From Molossus alvarezi (Eukaryota; Chordata; Mammalia; Chiroptera; Molossidae): DNA of 64,000 nt. The notes under the pieces are model-generated. The model was given only the letters and a program-made list of their open reading frames with translations, was not told where the DNA came from and did no database searches. The stretch spans positions 85,074,348 to 85,138,347 of the forward strand of contig CM073887.1 of assembly GCA_037176705.1 (NCBI GenBank), given 5' to 3'. Each line of letters opens with the position of its first letter. Position 1 is the stretch's first letter. Position numbers and translations under genes: made by a program. Shown here piece after piece: positions 55,906 to 64,000 of the stretch.

Positions 55906-56440
55906 GCCTCCTAGTATTCTTGTGTGTGTGTTTTCTGTTTTTGTTTGTCTTTTAATCTTTTTGCTCAGGCTGGTGCTTTTATCATTGTTGATGCTCATAT
56001 TTTTTTCAAGTGCTTTTTAGTTTGGTCTGGTTTTGCCTTGCCTTCTTTACTTTCATAAATTTATTTCCTCCCTCTTCCAATTCTTTCTGGTCTCATGCCT
56101 TCTAGTATTCTTATGGTATGCGCGTTTTCAGTTTGTTTGTCTTTTAATCTTTTTGTTGAGGTTGGTGCTTTTATCATTGTTGATGCTGATATTTTTTTTC
56201 AGGTTCTGTTTGGTTTGGTCTGGGTTTGCCTTGACTTCTTTACTTTCATTTTTTTCTCCCTCTTCTAATTCATTTGGCCTCGCACCACCTAGCATTTTTT
56301 TTTTTTGTCCGGGTGTCTTAGTGCATATTTTGCTTGTTTGTGTGTCTTTATTTTGTTGAGGCAGTTGCTTTCATTACTGTTGATGCTGATTTTGGGGGGC
56401 AGAGGATTCTTTCTGGTTTGGTCTGGTTTTGCTTTGTTTT
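55906..56440 (+). repeat. T-rich tandem units of about 190 nt in the L1-j 5' UTR
   Basis: 'ctagtattct' starts units at 55911 and 56102, with a third, degenerate one at about 56289 ('ctagcattttt'). 'attgttgatgct(c/g)at' recurs at 55984, 56176 and about 56378; 'tttggtctgg(t/g)ttt' also recurs. The array lies just upstream of ORF1 rather than at the 5' end. Confidence 0.8.
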
Positions 56441-56761
56441 GTTCTGTCAACACCTATAAAACAGCTGAATGACAGGGTCGACACCATAGGGGTTGAGACT
56501 CACAGTTAACAACAATGAGGGCTGAGCCCATCCACAAATGGACAACAAAATCAAGACCCAAATTCAACAGGAGAGCCCACATAACCTACACAAGGGTCAT
56601 TCCTAGAGCACCCAGCTCAGAAGATCAAGACTACTCCACTGGCTCCCACATGAAGGCCACCATCCCAAGACTGGGAGGTATAGCAGTCTTATCTGAAACA
56701 CACTGACCTGCCTACACATCCCAGTACATCTCACCTGGCCCCTAACTACTAGACTCCTAAA

Positions 56762-57671
56762 ATGGTGAGACAAAGAAACAACCCCTGAGGGAAAGAAAAG
56801 TAGGAATCACCAGAAAAGGAACTACATAAAATGGAGGCAAGCAGTTTTTTAGATAAAGAATTCAAAGCAATAGTTTTAAGGGTACTCAAACAAGTCAGTG
56901 AGAATTACAAGTAACTTAATGAGAAATACACCAGCATAAAAAAAATGGTAGAAGCTATGAATAAAAATTAAGTGGAAATGAAGAATGAAATAGCTAATAT
57001 AAAAAATACCTTGGAAGGATTTAATAGATTAGAAGAAGCTGAAGGTTGAATCAGTGAGTTAGAAGACAAGGTAGAAAAATATACCCAATTACAGCAGCAA
57101 ATGGAAAATTAATTAAAAAGCAGGAGGAGGTTTAAGGGAGGTTTGGGGCAACAAAAATGTAATGACATTTGCATCACAGGAAATACCACAAGGAGAAGAA
57201 TTGAAGAAAGAAATTGAGAACCTGTTTGAAGAAATAATGGCAGAAAACCTCCCTAACTTGGTAAAGGAAAAAGTCACACAAGTCCAGGACACACAGAGAG
57301 TCACAAATAAGATAAACCTAAAAAAAACCTACACCTAGACAAATCATAATTAAAATGAAAAACATTAAAGACTAAGAAAGTTTCTTAAAAGCAGCAAGAG
57401 ACAGAAAGTTACTTAAAAGGGAGCTCCCATTAGACTGTCAACTGATTTCTCAGTAGAAACACCACAGGTCAGAAGGGAGTGGCATGAAATATACATTAAC
57501 AAAAAGCAATGGTCTGAATCGAAGACTACACTATCCAGCAAGGATATCATTCAAAATTGAAGGTGAAATAAAGAACTTCCCAAAACAAACAAACAAACAA
57601 ACAAACAAAAAAGGCTAAAGGAATTTACTAACACCAAATCAGCACTGCAATTTATACTAAAGGTACTGTGA
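56762..57671 (+). pseudogene. L1-j ORF1, broken
   Basis: MVRQRNNP then a stop. In-frame pieces include EASSFLDKEFKAIVLRVLKQVSENYK, MKNEIANIKNTLEGFNRLEEAEG and ISELEDKVEKYTQ, so the coiled coil is recognisable. The RRM and C-terminal parts persist as 'gaacctgtttgaagaaataa' and 'gaaaacctccctaacttgg' with stops and frameshifts. A (caaa)n expansion lies at 57588-57612. Non-functional. Confidence 0.85.
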
Positions 57672-57723
57672 AGAAGAAAGAAGGAGAAAGAGAAAGGAAC
57701 ACAGGAATTAAGAATAAAAATGG

Positions 57724-59968
57724 CGGAGACTTCCGGTCAAGATGGCGGCGTAGATAAACGCGGTATCGCGTCCTCCCACAACCACATCAAAGTTACAACT
57801 AAACTACAGAACAACCATCATTCAAAACCGCCTGAAATCAAGCTGAATGGAAGTCGTACAACTACGGAACAAAGGGAAAAAAAACCAGCTACGTCCAGAC
57901 CGGTAGGACAGGCGGCGGCGCGAGGGGGGGCGGTGGTGGTGCGCGCGGCGGATAGACCGGCTGGTCCCACACCCAAGCGTGGTGGATAAAAATCAGGAGG
58001 CTCCCGCAGCTGGGAAGGTCCTTCCTGAGGACTGAGGGGTCCCCGTCCCACACCAGGTGCCCCGTTCAGGGTTCCAGTGCCAGGAAGAGAAGTCCCCATA
58101 ACTTCTGGCTGGAAAAACCAGCGGAAACTGAGGCTCAGGGAAGCTGAAGTGGCTGGAGCCGCAGGCAGCTCCCTAAAGGGCCGGCGCACAGACTTATCGG
58201 ACTCTCTCCCTCTAAGCTCAGAGGGGAGGCAGCTCGAGGGGCACCAGAGACACACAGGGAAGAACTGAGCTGTTTGGCACTGGAGTGAGCGCTGGAGAGG
58301 GGGCTTCCTCGGGGACAAACGTGCTGTCAGAGGCCTTTGTTTCTTTGGTGAGCCCTTCCCGGGGGCGGCAGACAGAAGCCATATCTGGGACTCCAGCAAC
58401 CTGGCTCACGCTGGTAGCCCCGCCCTGCTGACTCCCTGAGGCCCTGCCCCGCCCCACACAACTTTCAAGCCCACCCAAGCTGTTGCCACTTGCTTAACCA
58501 TAGGATTGGCCGGTCTTGGACCCTGCTTCAGGTTTTTCCTAAATTCTTTCAAACGAGTAGCACTGGGTCTCAGCGAGCCCCATACCTCTCATTAAGTAAT
58601 ACACAGAAACAAACACAGAGAGGCAGCCAAAATGAGGATACAAAGAAACAGGTCCCAAATGAAAGAACAGAACAAAACCCCAATAAAAGAACTAAGCGAA
58701 AGGGAGATAAGCAACCTAACAGATACTGAGTTCAAAATGCTGCTTGTAAGGATGCTCAATGAACTTAGTGAAAACCTCAGTGAACTTAGGGAGGGCCTCA
58801 AGAGCATAAAAAAGGACCAGTTAGAAATCATGGATACACAGTTAGAATTAAAGGAGGCATTAACTGAAATAAAGAATAATTTACACAGCTTCAATAATAG
58901 AGTATGTAAATCCAAGGAGCAAACCATCGATTTGGAATATAAGGAAGCAAAAAATCCCCAATCAGAACAGCAAAAAGAAAAAAGAATCCAAAAAATGAGG
59001 ATAGTGTAAGGAGCCTCTGGGACAACTTCAAGCGTGCCAACATTCGCATCTTGGGGGTACCCGAAGGAGAAGAGAGAGAACAAGAAATCGAAAACCTGTT
59101 TGAAACAATAATGGCAGAAAACTTTCCTAACTTGGTGAAGGAAATAGACATACAAGTCCAGGAAGCACAGAGAGTCCCAAGCAAGATGAACCCCAAGAGG
59201 CACACACCAAGACACATCATCATCAAAATGCAAAAGGTTCAAGACAAAGAGACAATCTTAAAAGCAGCAAGAGAAAGGCAGCTAGTTACCTACAAGGGAG
59301 TACCCATTAGGCTGTCAGCTGATTTCTCAAAAGAAACTTTGCAGGCCAGAAGGGAGTGGCAAGAAATACTCTCAGTGATGAAAAGCAAGAACCTACAACC
59401 AAAATTACTCTATCCTGCAAAGCTGTCATTTAGAATTGATGGACATATAAAAACTTTCCCACACAAGAAAAAGTTAAAGGAGTTCATCACTACCAAACCG
59501 TTATTATATGAAATGATGAAGGGTCTTTTTGAAGAAAAAGATAAAATGTATGAACAAACACAATGGCAATGAATACATATCTATCAACAATGGAATCTGC
59601 AAACAAAATGAACAGGAAGAACAGAAACATTCTCATAGATACAGAGAACATTTTGTTGGTTGCCAGTTGGGAAGAAGGTTGGGGGAATGGGTGAAAAAGG
59701 TGAAGGGATTAAGAAGCACAAATTCATTGCTAGACTGACAAACCTCAAAGGGAAAGGGGTTTGGGGGGTGGGAAGAAATAAACCAAAGAACTGATATGCA
59801 TAACCAATGGACACAGACAATAGTGTGGGAAAAGGTGGGAGGGGGGCGGGAGTGGGGAGGAGGGGGTCAATGGGGGAAAAATGTGGAACATCTGTAATAC
59901 ATTTTACATCCAACAATAAAGATTTGGGAAAAATAAAAAATAAAAAAATAAATTAATAAAAAAAAAAA
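57724..59968 (+). mobile_element. HAL1-k, youngest half-L1 in the window
   Basis: About 2.25 kb. 5' end 'cggagacttccggtcaagat' then 'ggcggcg'; GC-rich 5' UTR of the short form (to 58631), including a CpG-rich stretch near 57905-57960; ORF1 58632-59572; 3' UTR that becomes young L1 type at about 59731 and ends 'caataaagatttggg' plus A-rich tail. No ORF2. The duplication 'aagaat(a/g)aaaatgg' at 57710-57723 and 59969-59982 places the insertion at the start codon of L1-j ORF2. It retains the best ORF1 frame of the four HAL1s. Confidence 0.92.
58632..59572 (+). pseudogene. HAL1-k ORF1, complete except for one frame change
   Basis: ATG at 58632 (MRIQRNRSQMKEQNKTPIKE). The first frame is open to 59009: coiled-coil type, REISNLTDTEFKMLLVRML, with heptad-like Leu spacing. 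The second half is open in the -1 frame: NEDSVRSLWDN (about 58995), NIRILGVPEGEEREQEIENLF (RRM), TPRHIIIKMQKVQDKE and LLYPAKLSFRIDGHIKTFP (C-terminal domain), stopping at 59572. The two overlap at an A-rich hinge (about 58976-58996). If joined, the protein would be about 313 residues, close to L1 ORF1p length. Expected role: RNA chaperone for HAL1 or L1 RNA. Confidence 0.85.
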
Positions 59969-60054
59969 AAGAATGAAAATGGCAACAAATAAGTACCTAT
60001 CAATAATAACCTTAATATAAATGCCTTAAATGTTCCAATCAAAAGACACAGAGT

Positions 60055-60279
60055 AGCCCAGCTGATGTGGCTCAGTGGTTAAGCATTGACCCATGCACCA
60101 AGAGATAACCAGTTCGATTCCTGGTCAGGGCACAGGCCCAGGTTGTGGGCCAAATCCCCAGTGGGGGGTATGCAGGAGGTGGCCAATCAATGTTCTCTCT
60201 CATTGGTGTTTCTATCTCTCTCTCCCGCTCCCTTCCTCTCTCTCTCAAATCAATAAAGAAAAAAATTTAAAAAAAAAAA
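60055..60279 (+). mobile_element. Ves-type SINE, family B
   Basis: 'gcccagctgatgtggctcag', 'caaatccccagtggggggta', 'caaatcaataaagaaaaa'. The left flank 'caaaagacacagagta' is not repeated directly after the tail; L1-B begins there instead, so L1-B probably entered the A-tail. Confidence 0.9.
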
Positions 60280-60285
60280 GGAACA

Positions 60286-60300
60286 GAAAAATGGCGGCGG
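60286..60300 (+). promoter_or_regulatory. YY1-like motif at the L1-B 5' end
   Basis: 'aaaaatggcggcgg', a strong match to the YY1 core aaaATGGCggc, at the extreme 5' end on the sense strand, as in human L1. Binding is inferred. Confidence 0.65.
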
Positions 60301-61100
60301 AGTGAACGGAGCTACACAGACCATCTCCCAGAACCAAACTGGAATTACAACTATAACACAGACAAATCGACGGGAAAAACCAACAGAAAAGCAGCTTGCG
60401 AGGACCATACAACAAGGGACACTGACTCCATCCCGGTAGGCTTGCGAAGGCGCGAGACGGGGCTGGGAGCCCACGGTCGGCAGCTCGGCAGCGGCCTTGG
60501 CTGGGAGCGGCGCCCTCGGGTTACACTCCCAGGCGGCTCCACAGCGCAGAGCCGGGACAGAGGCTGAAACAGCCACAGCCACTCACCTTGGGCTCCGGCA
60601 GAGGAGGGCAGGCTGGACTGGAACTGTGTGGGGACACTTGGGGTTTGGAGGGCGCTCAGAGCTTTGGCTGAGTGCAGCCACTCAGGACGGTGGCCACATT
60701 GCTCCTTCCCAAGGCTTGGAGGAGAGGCAGCAGCCCCTCCCTTGGAGATCCAACCCCACCCTGGGGGCCATTGAAGTGCTAATTGAGGCTCACAAACAAC
60801 CAGCATCTGCCCCACCCTCGTGAAAGCCCCTTGGCTGAGCACCAGAGGGAGTTTTTCAATCAACTGACAACCCAAAACTCATCAATTAACCTAGACTGCT
60901 AGCCTCCAGGCAAAAAGCTAGAGGATAACAGTACGTTTCCTGGGCTGGCAACTTTAACCAGGAAAGTAAGACTTGACAGTGGTGTTCAACGTGGGTCCTC
61001 CCTCACTCATCTAAACACAGGAGAGGGAGCCACAAACAGCAGAACACCAACACCCACAGGGAGAACGTGACAGGCTCCAAAGCCCACAGTGATAGCCAAA

Positions 61101-61982
61101 ATGGTGAAACACAGAAACAGAAGCCAAATGAAAGAGCAAGAGACCTCCACCGAAGATGAGATCAATGTGGAGCAATTAGGCATGTTAACAGAGCTAGAAT
61201 TCAGAGCCATGATCTTGAGGAAGCTGAACAGCATGAGTAAGGACATAGAGACACTGAAAATAAGCCAATTGGAAATTAAAAACCAACAAGAAGAGATAAA
61301 AAATGACATATCAGAAATGAAAAACACATTGGAAGGTTTAAAAAGCAGAGTAGGGGAAGCTGAGGACCGGATCAGTGAATTAGAAGACAGGGTAGAAAAA
61401 ATCAACCAATCAGAAAAACAAAAGGAAAAAACTATTAAAAAACAGGAAGACAGCTTAAGAGAACTATGGGACAACCGGAAACGTAATAATATTCGCATCA
61501 TAGGAGTCCCCGAAGAAGAAGAAAATGAGCAAGGCATAGAGAATATATTCAAAAAAATAGTGAGAGGACACTTCCGTAATTTGGTGAAGGAAGAAGGCAT
61601 TCAAGTTCAAGAAGCACAGAGAGTCCCAAGTAAGAAGAACCCAAACAGGCCCACACCAAGACACATAGTAATTAAAATGCCACAAATTAAAGACAAAGAG
61701 AGAATCCTAAAAGCAACAAGAGATAAGCAACAGGTTACCTACAAAGGGAACCCCATAAGGCTCTCAGCTGACTTCTCACAAGAAACACTACAGGCCAGAA
61801 GAGAATGGCATGAAGTAATCAAAGTCATGAAAAACAAGAATCTGAATCCAAGACTACTCTACCCAGCAAGGCTATCATTCAAAATAGAAGATCAAATAAA
61901 GAGCTTCTCAGACAAAAAAAGGCTAAGGGAATACATTAGCACCAAACCAGCACTGCAAGAAAGGTTAAAAGGACTGCTGTAA
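61101..61982 (+). CDS. L1-B ORF1p, L1 RNA-binding chaperone, intact
   Basis: 293 residues from ATG 61101. The frame is open a few codons upstream, but the ATG opening MVKHRNRSQMK aligns across copies. Domains by eye: basic amino end (1-20), coiled coil of about 35-105 (EIKNDISEMKNTLEGLKSRV, heptad Leu/Ile/Val), RRM from about 130 (NNIRIIGVPEEEE) to 205, C-terminal domain about 206-293 (RLLYPARLSFKIEDQIKSFS). It would trimerise and coat L1 RNA in cytoplasmic particles. Residues 154-159 read RGHFRN where L1-A and HAL1 copies have the TENFPN-like form. This clustered change suggests drift, so an intact frame does not prove activity. Family length is about 300-340, so size is normal. Confidence 0.93.
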   Translation: MVKHRNRSQMKEQETSTEDEINVEQLGMLTELEFRAMILRKLNSMSKDIETLKISQLEIKNQQEEIKNDISEMKNTLEGLKSRVGEAEDRISELEDRVEKINQSEKQKEKTIKKQEDSLRELWDNRKRNNIRIIGVPEEEENEQGIENIFKKIVRGHFRNLVKEEGIQVQEAQRVPSKKNPNRPTPRHIVIKMPQIKDKERILKATRDKQQVTYKGNPIRLSADFSQETLQARREWHEVIKVMKNKNLNPRLLYPARLSFKIEDQIKSFSDKKRLREYISTKPALQERLKGLL

Positions 61983-62027
61983 TTAGCAGGAGAAATGGGA
62001 AGAAAAATAGAACTACACTAAACAAAA

Positions 62028-64000
62028 ATGGCAATAAATAAGTACATATCAATAATCACCTTAAACGTAAATGGATTGAATGCTCCCATAAAGAGACACA
62101 GAGTAGCTGATTGGATAAGAAAGCATGACTCATCTATATGTGGTTTACAAGAGACCCAGCTCTCAACAAAAGACTCACATAGGTTGAAAGTGAAGGGATG
62201 GAAAAAAATTTTCCAAGCAAATGGAAAGCAAAAAAAAGCTGGGGTAGCAGTTCTCATATCTGATAAAATAGATTTCAAAATGAAGACCATAACTAGAGAC
62301 AAAGACGGCCACTACATAATATTGAAAGGATCTATCCAACAGGAAGATATAACCTTGATAAACATATATGCACCCAATATAGGAGCACCAAAATATATTA
62401 AAAATCTTCTGGAGGACTTCCAAGGAGAAATCGACAACAATACAATCATAGCAGGAGACTTCAACACCCCGTTGACAGCACTGGATAGATCCTCTAGGCA
62501 AAAAATTAGCAAGGAAACAGAGACTCTAAATGAAGCACTAGACCAAATGGATTTAATAGATATCTACAGAGAATTACACCCCAAAACTACAGAATACACA
62601 TTCTTCTCAAGTGCACATGGGACATTCTCAAAGATAGACCACATGATAGGACACAAACTAAATCTCTACAAGTTCAAGAAGATTGAAATCATATCAAGCA
62701 TCTTCTCAGATCACAATGGCATGAAACTAGAAATCAATTGCAACAAGAACATGCAAAGACATTTCAACACATGGAGGCTAAATAGCATGTTATTAAACAA
62801 TGAATGGGTCACCGAGGAGATCAAGGAAGAAATTAAAAACTTCCTGGAAACCAATGAAAATGAACACACAACAACACAAAATCTATGGGATGCAGCGAAA
62901 GCAGTTCTGAGAGGGAAGTTCATAGCACTATAGGCCTACCTCAAAAAACAAGAAAAATTTCTAATTGACTGTCTAACCTCACAACTTAAAGAATTAGAAA
63001 GCAAACAAAAAGAAAACCCCAGAGCAAGTAGAAGGAAGGAAATAGTAAAGATCAGAGCAGAAATAAATGACATAGAGACCAAAAAAACAATTCAAAGGAT
63101 CAATGAAACAAAGAGCTGGTTTTTCGAAAAGATAAACAAGATTGATGGACCCTTAGCTAGACTCACCAAGAAACAAAGAGAGAGAACCCAAATACACAAA
63201 ATCAGAAATGAAAGAGGAGAAGTAACAACCAACACCACGGAAATACAAAAGATCGTTAACTACTACGAACAACTATATGGCAACAAATTCGACAATCTAA
63301 GCGAAATGGACAAATTTCTAGAAACACACAGTCTCCCAAAACTACTCCCCGAAGAGATAGAAAACTTGAACAGACCAATGACAACTAAGGAAATTGAAGA
63401 GGTAATCAAGACTCTCCCAGCAAACAAAAGCCCAGGCCCAGATGGTTTCACGGGGGAGTTTTACTGAACATTCAAAAAAGAACTAACACCCATTCTCCTC
63501 AAACTATTTCAAAAAATTCAAGAAGAAGGAAGACTTCCAAACACGTTCTATGAGGCCAGCATAATTCTAATTCCAAAACCAGAAAAAGACACTACGAAGA
63601 AAGAAAACTACAGGCCAATATCCCTGATGAACATAGATGCCAAAATCCTGAACAAAATATTAGCAAATCGGATCCAGAAATACATCAAAAAAATTATTCA
63701 CCATGACCAAGTGGGATTCATTCCAGGGATGCAAGGCTGGTACAATATTCGCAAATCAATAAATGTGATACACCACATAAACAAAATGAAGAATAAAAAC
63801 CACATGATCATATCAATAGATGCTGAAAAAGCATTCGACAAAATCCAGCATCCATTTCTGATAAAAACGGTCAGCAATGTAGGATAGAGGGATCATATCT
63901 CGACATAATAAAGGCCATATATGAAAGACCTACAGCCAACATCATACTCAATGGACAGAAACTAAAAACATTTCCATTAAGAACAGGAACAAGACAGGGA
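62028..64000 (+). pseudogene. L1-B ORF2, endonuclease intact, then stops
   Basis: ATG at 62028, 45 bp after ORF1. 301 codons are open: endonuclease with [18 protein letters not shown] (the usual QETH is QETQ here), [22 protein letters not shown] and [10 protein letters not shown], so the known catalytic motif set is visible. A TAG at 62931-62933 (CAG in L1-A) ends it. The same frame reopens into the reverse transcriptase, with a TGA at 63465-63467 (CGA in L1-A) and a one-base deletion near 63883. Truncated protein could at most have endonuclease. The frame continues beyond the window. Confidence 0.92.

Larger units (their letters stand above)
54122..60054 (+). mobile_element. L1-j, split by HAL1-k
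   Basis: Segments 54122-57723 and 59983-60054. 5' end 'ggcaagatggctgaag' near 54141. Unusually long 5' UTR (about 2.6 kb) whose second half is T-rich with tandem units. ORF1 56762-57671. The ORF2 start (MATNKYLSIITLN, from 59979) is cut after about 75 bp by the SINE at 60055 and then L1-B. HAL1-k sits at the ORF2 start codon. The rest of L1-j is beyond the window or lost. Confidence 0.85.
60280..64000 (+). mobile_element. L1-B, young full-length L1, 3' part outside the window
   Basis: 5' UTR 60280-61100 (same length and order as in L1-A), intact ORF1 61101-61982, 45-bp spacer, ORF2 from 62028 still open-ended at the window edge in the reverse transcriptase ('agaacaggaacaagacag', the TRQG region). 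No 5' truncation. Overall sequence is very close to L1-A; it carries far fewer lesions in the shared part. Confidence 0.95.

Noticed and set aside
58976..58996. Classical programmed -1 slippery heptamer in HAL1 ORF1
   Set aside because: In the reading frame the sites are A-AAA-ATG, not X-XXY-YYZ with a fitting third codon, and no downstream pseudoknot was evident. Kept only as an open question in the findings.

Overview
The window is bat nuclear DNA, almost certainly from a yangochiropteran. About 26 tRNA-derived SINEs of the bat Ves type are scattered through it, with a 'gccctggcc...ggctcag' head, a tRNA B-box and a (tc)n-rich tail. They sit among many mammalian LINE-1 (L1) copies and ORF1-only half-L1 (HAL1) elements. 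No exon of a host protein gene, no functional tRNA or rRNA gene and no CpG-island promoter could be supported. Every long reading frame that makes sense is L1 ORF1 or ORF2.

Layout. 1-10641: minus-strand L1s, with L1-b (1130-8278, near full length, a 73-nt tandem repeat in its 5'UTR) nested in older L1-a. 10642-16097: mostly single-copy DNA with two MIRs, a Tigger-type DNA transposon remnant, a same-site SINE pair and one more SINE. 16111-22105: L1-c (+), ORF2 largely lost, an extra 3' end inside, perfect 13-bp target-site duplication (TSD). 22219-24407: an MLT1-like LTR and an ancient L1 remnant. 24821-30365: HAL1-d (+), split by L1-e. 31763-33913: HAL1-f. 34349-40164: L1-A, full length, lightly damaged. 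40181-44091: single-copy DNA and SINE clusters. 44168-47085: HAL1-h. 47086-50749: single-copy DNA with a perfect 80-bp direct repeat. 50750-54121: ancient L1M-i. 54122-60054: L1-j with HAL1-k (57724-59968) inserted at its ORF2 start. 60280-64000: L1-B, intact ORF1, ORF2 running off the window.

How they relate. L1-A and L1-B represent the young autonomous lineage: ORF1p is the RNA chaperone, ORF2p the endonuclease and reverse transcriptase. HAL1s carry only an ORF1 and must borrow ORF2p. Three of the four HAL1 copies have exchanged their original 3' end for the 3' UTR of the young L1s, which is the most interesting pattern here. SINEs have no protein and also depend on L1 ORF2p. All TSDs, junctions and alignments were read by eye. 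Family names for old repeats come from remembered consensus sequences and were not searched.
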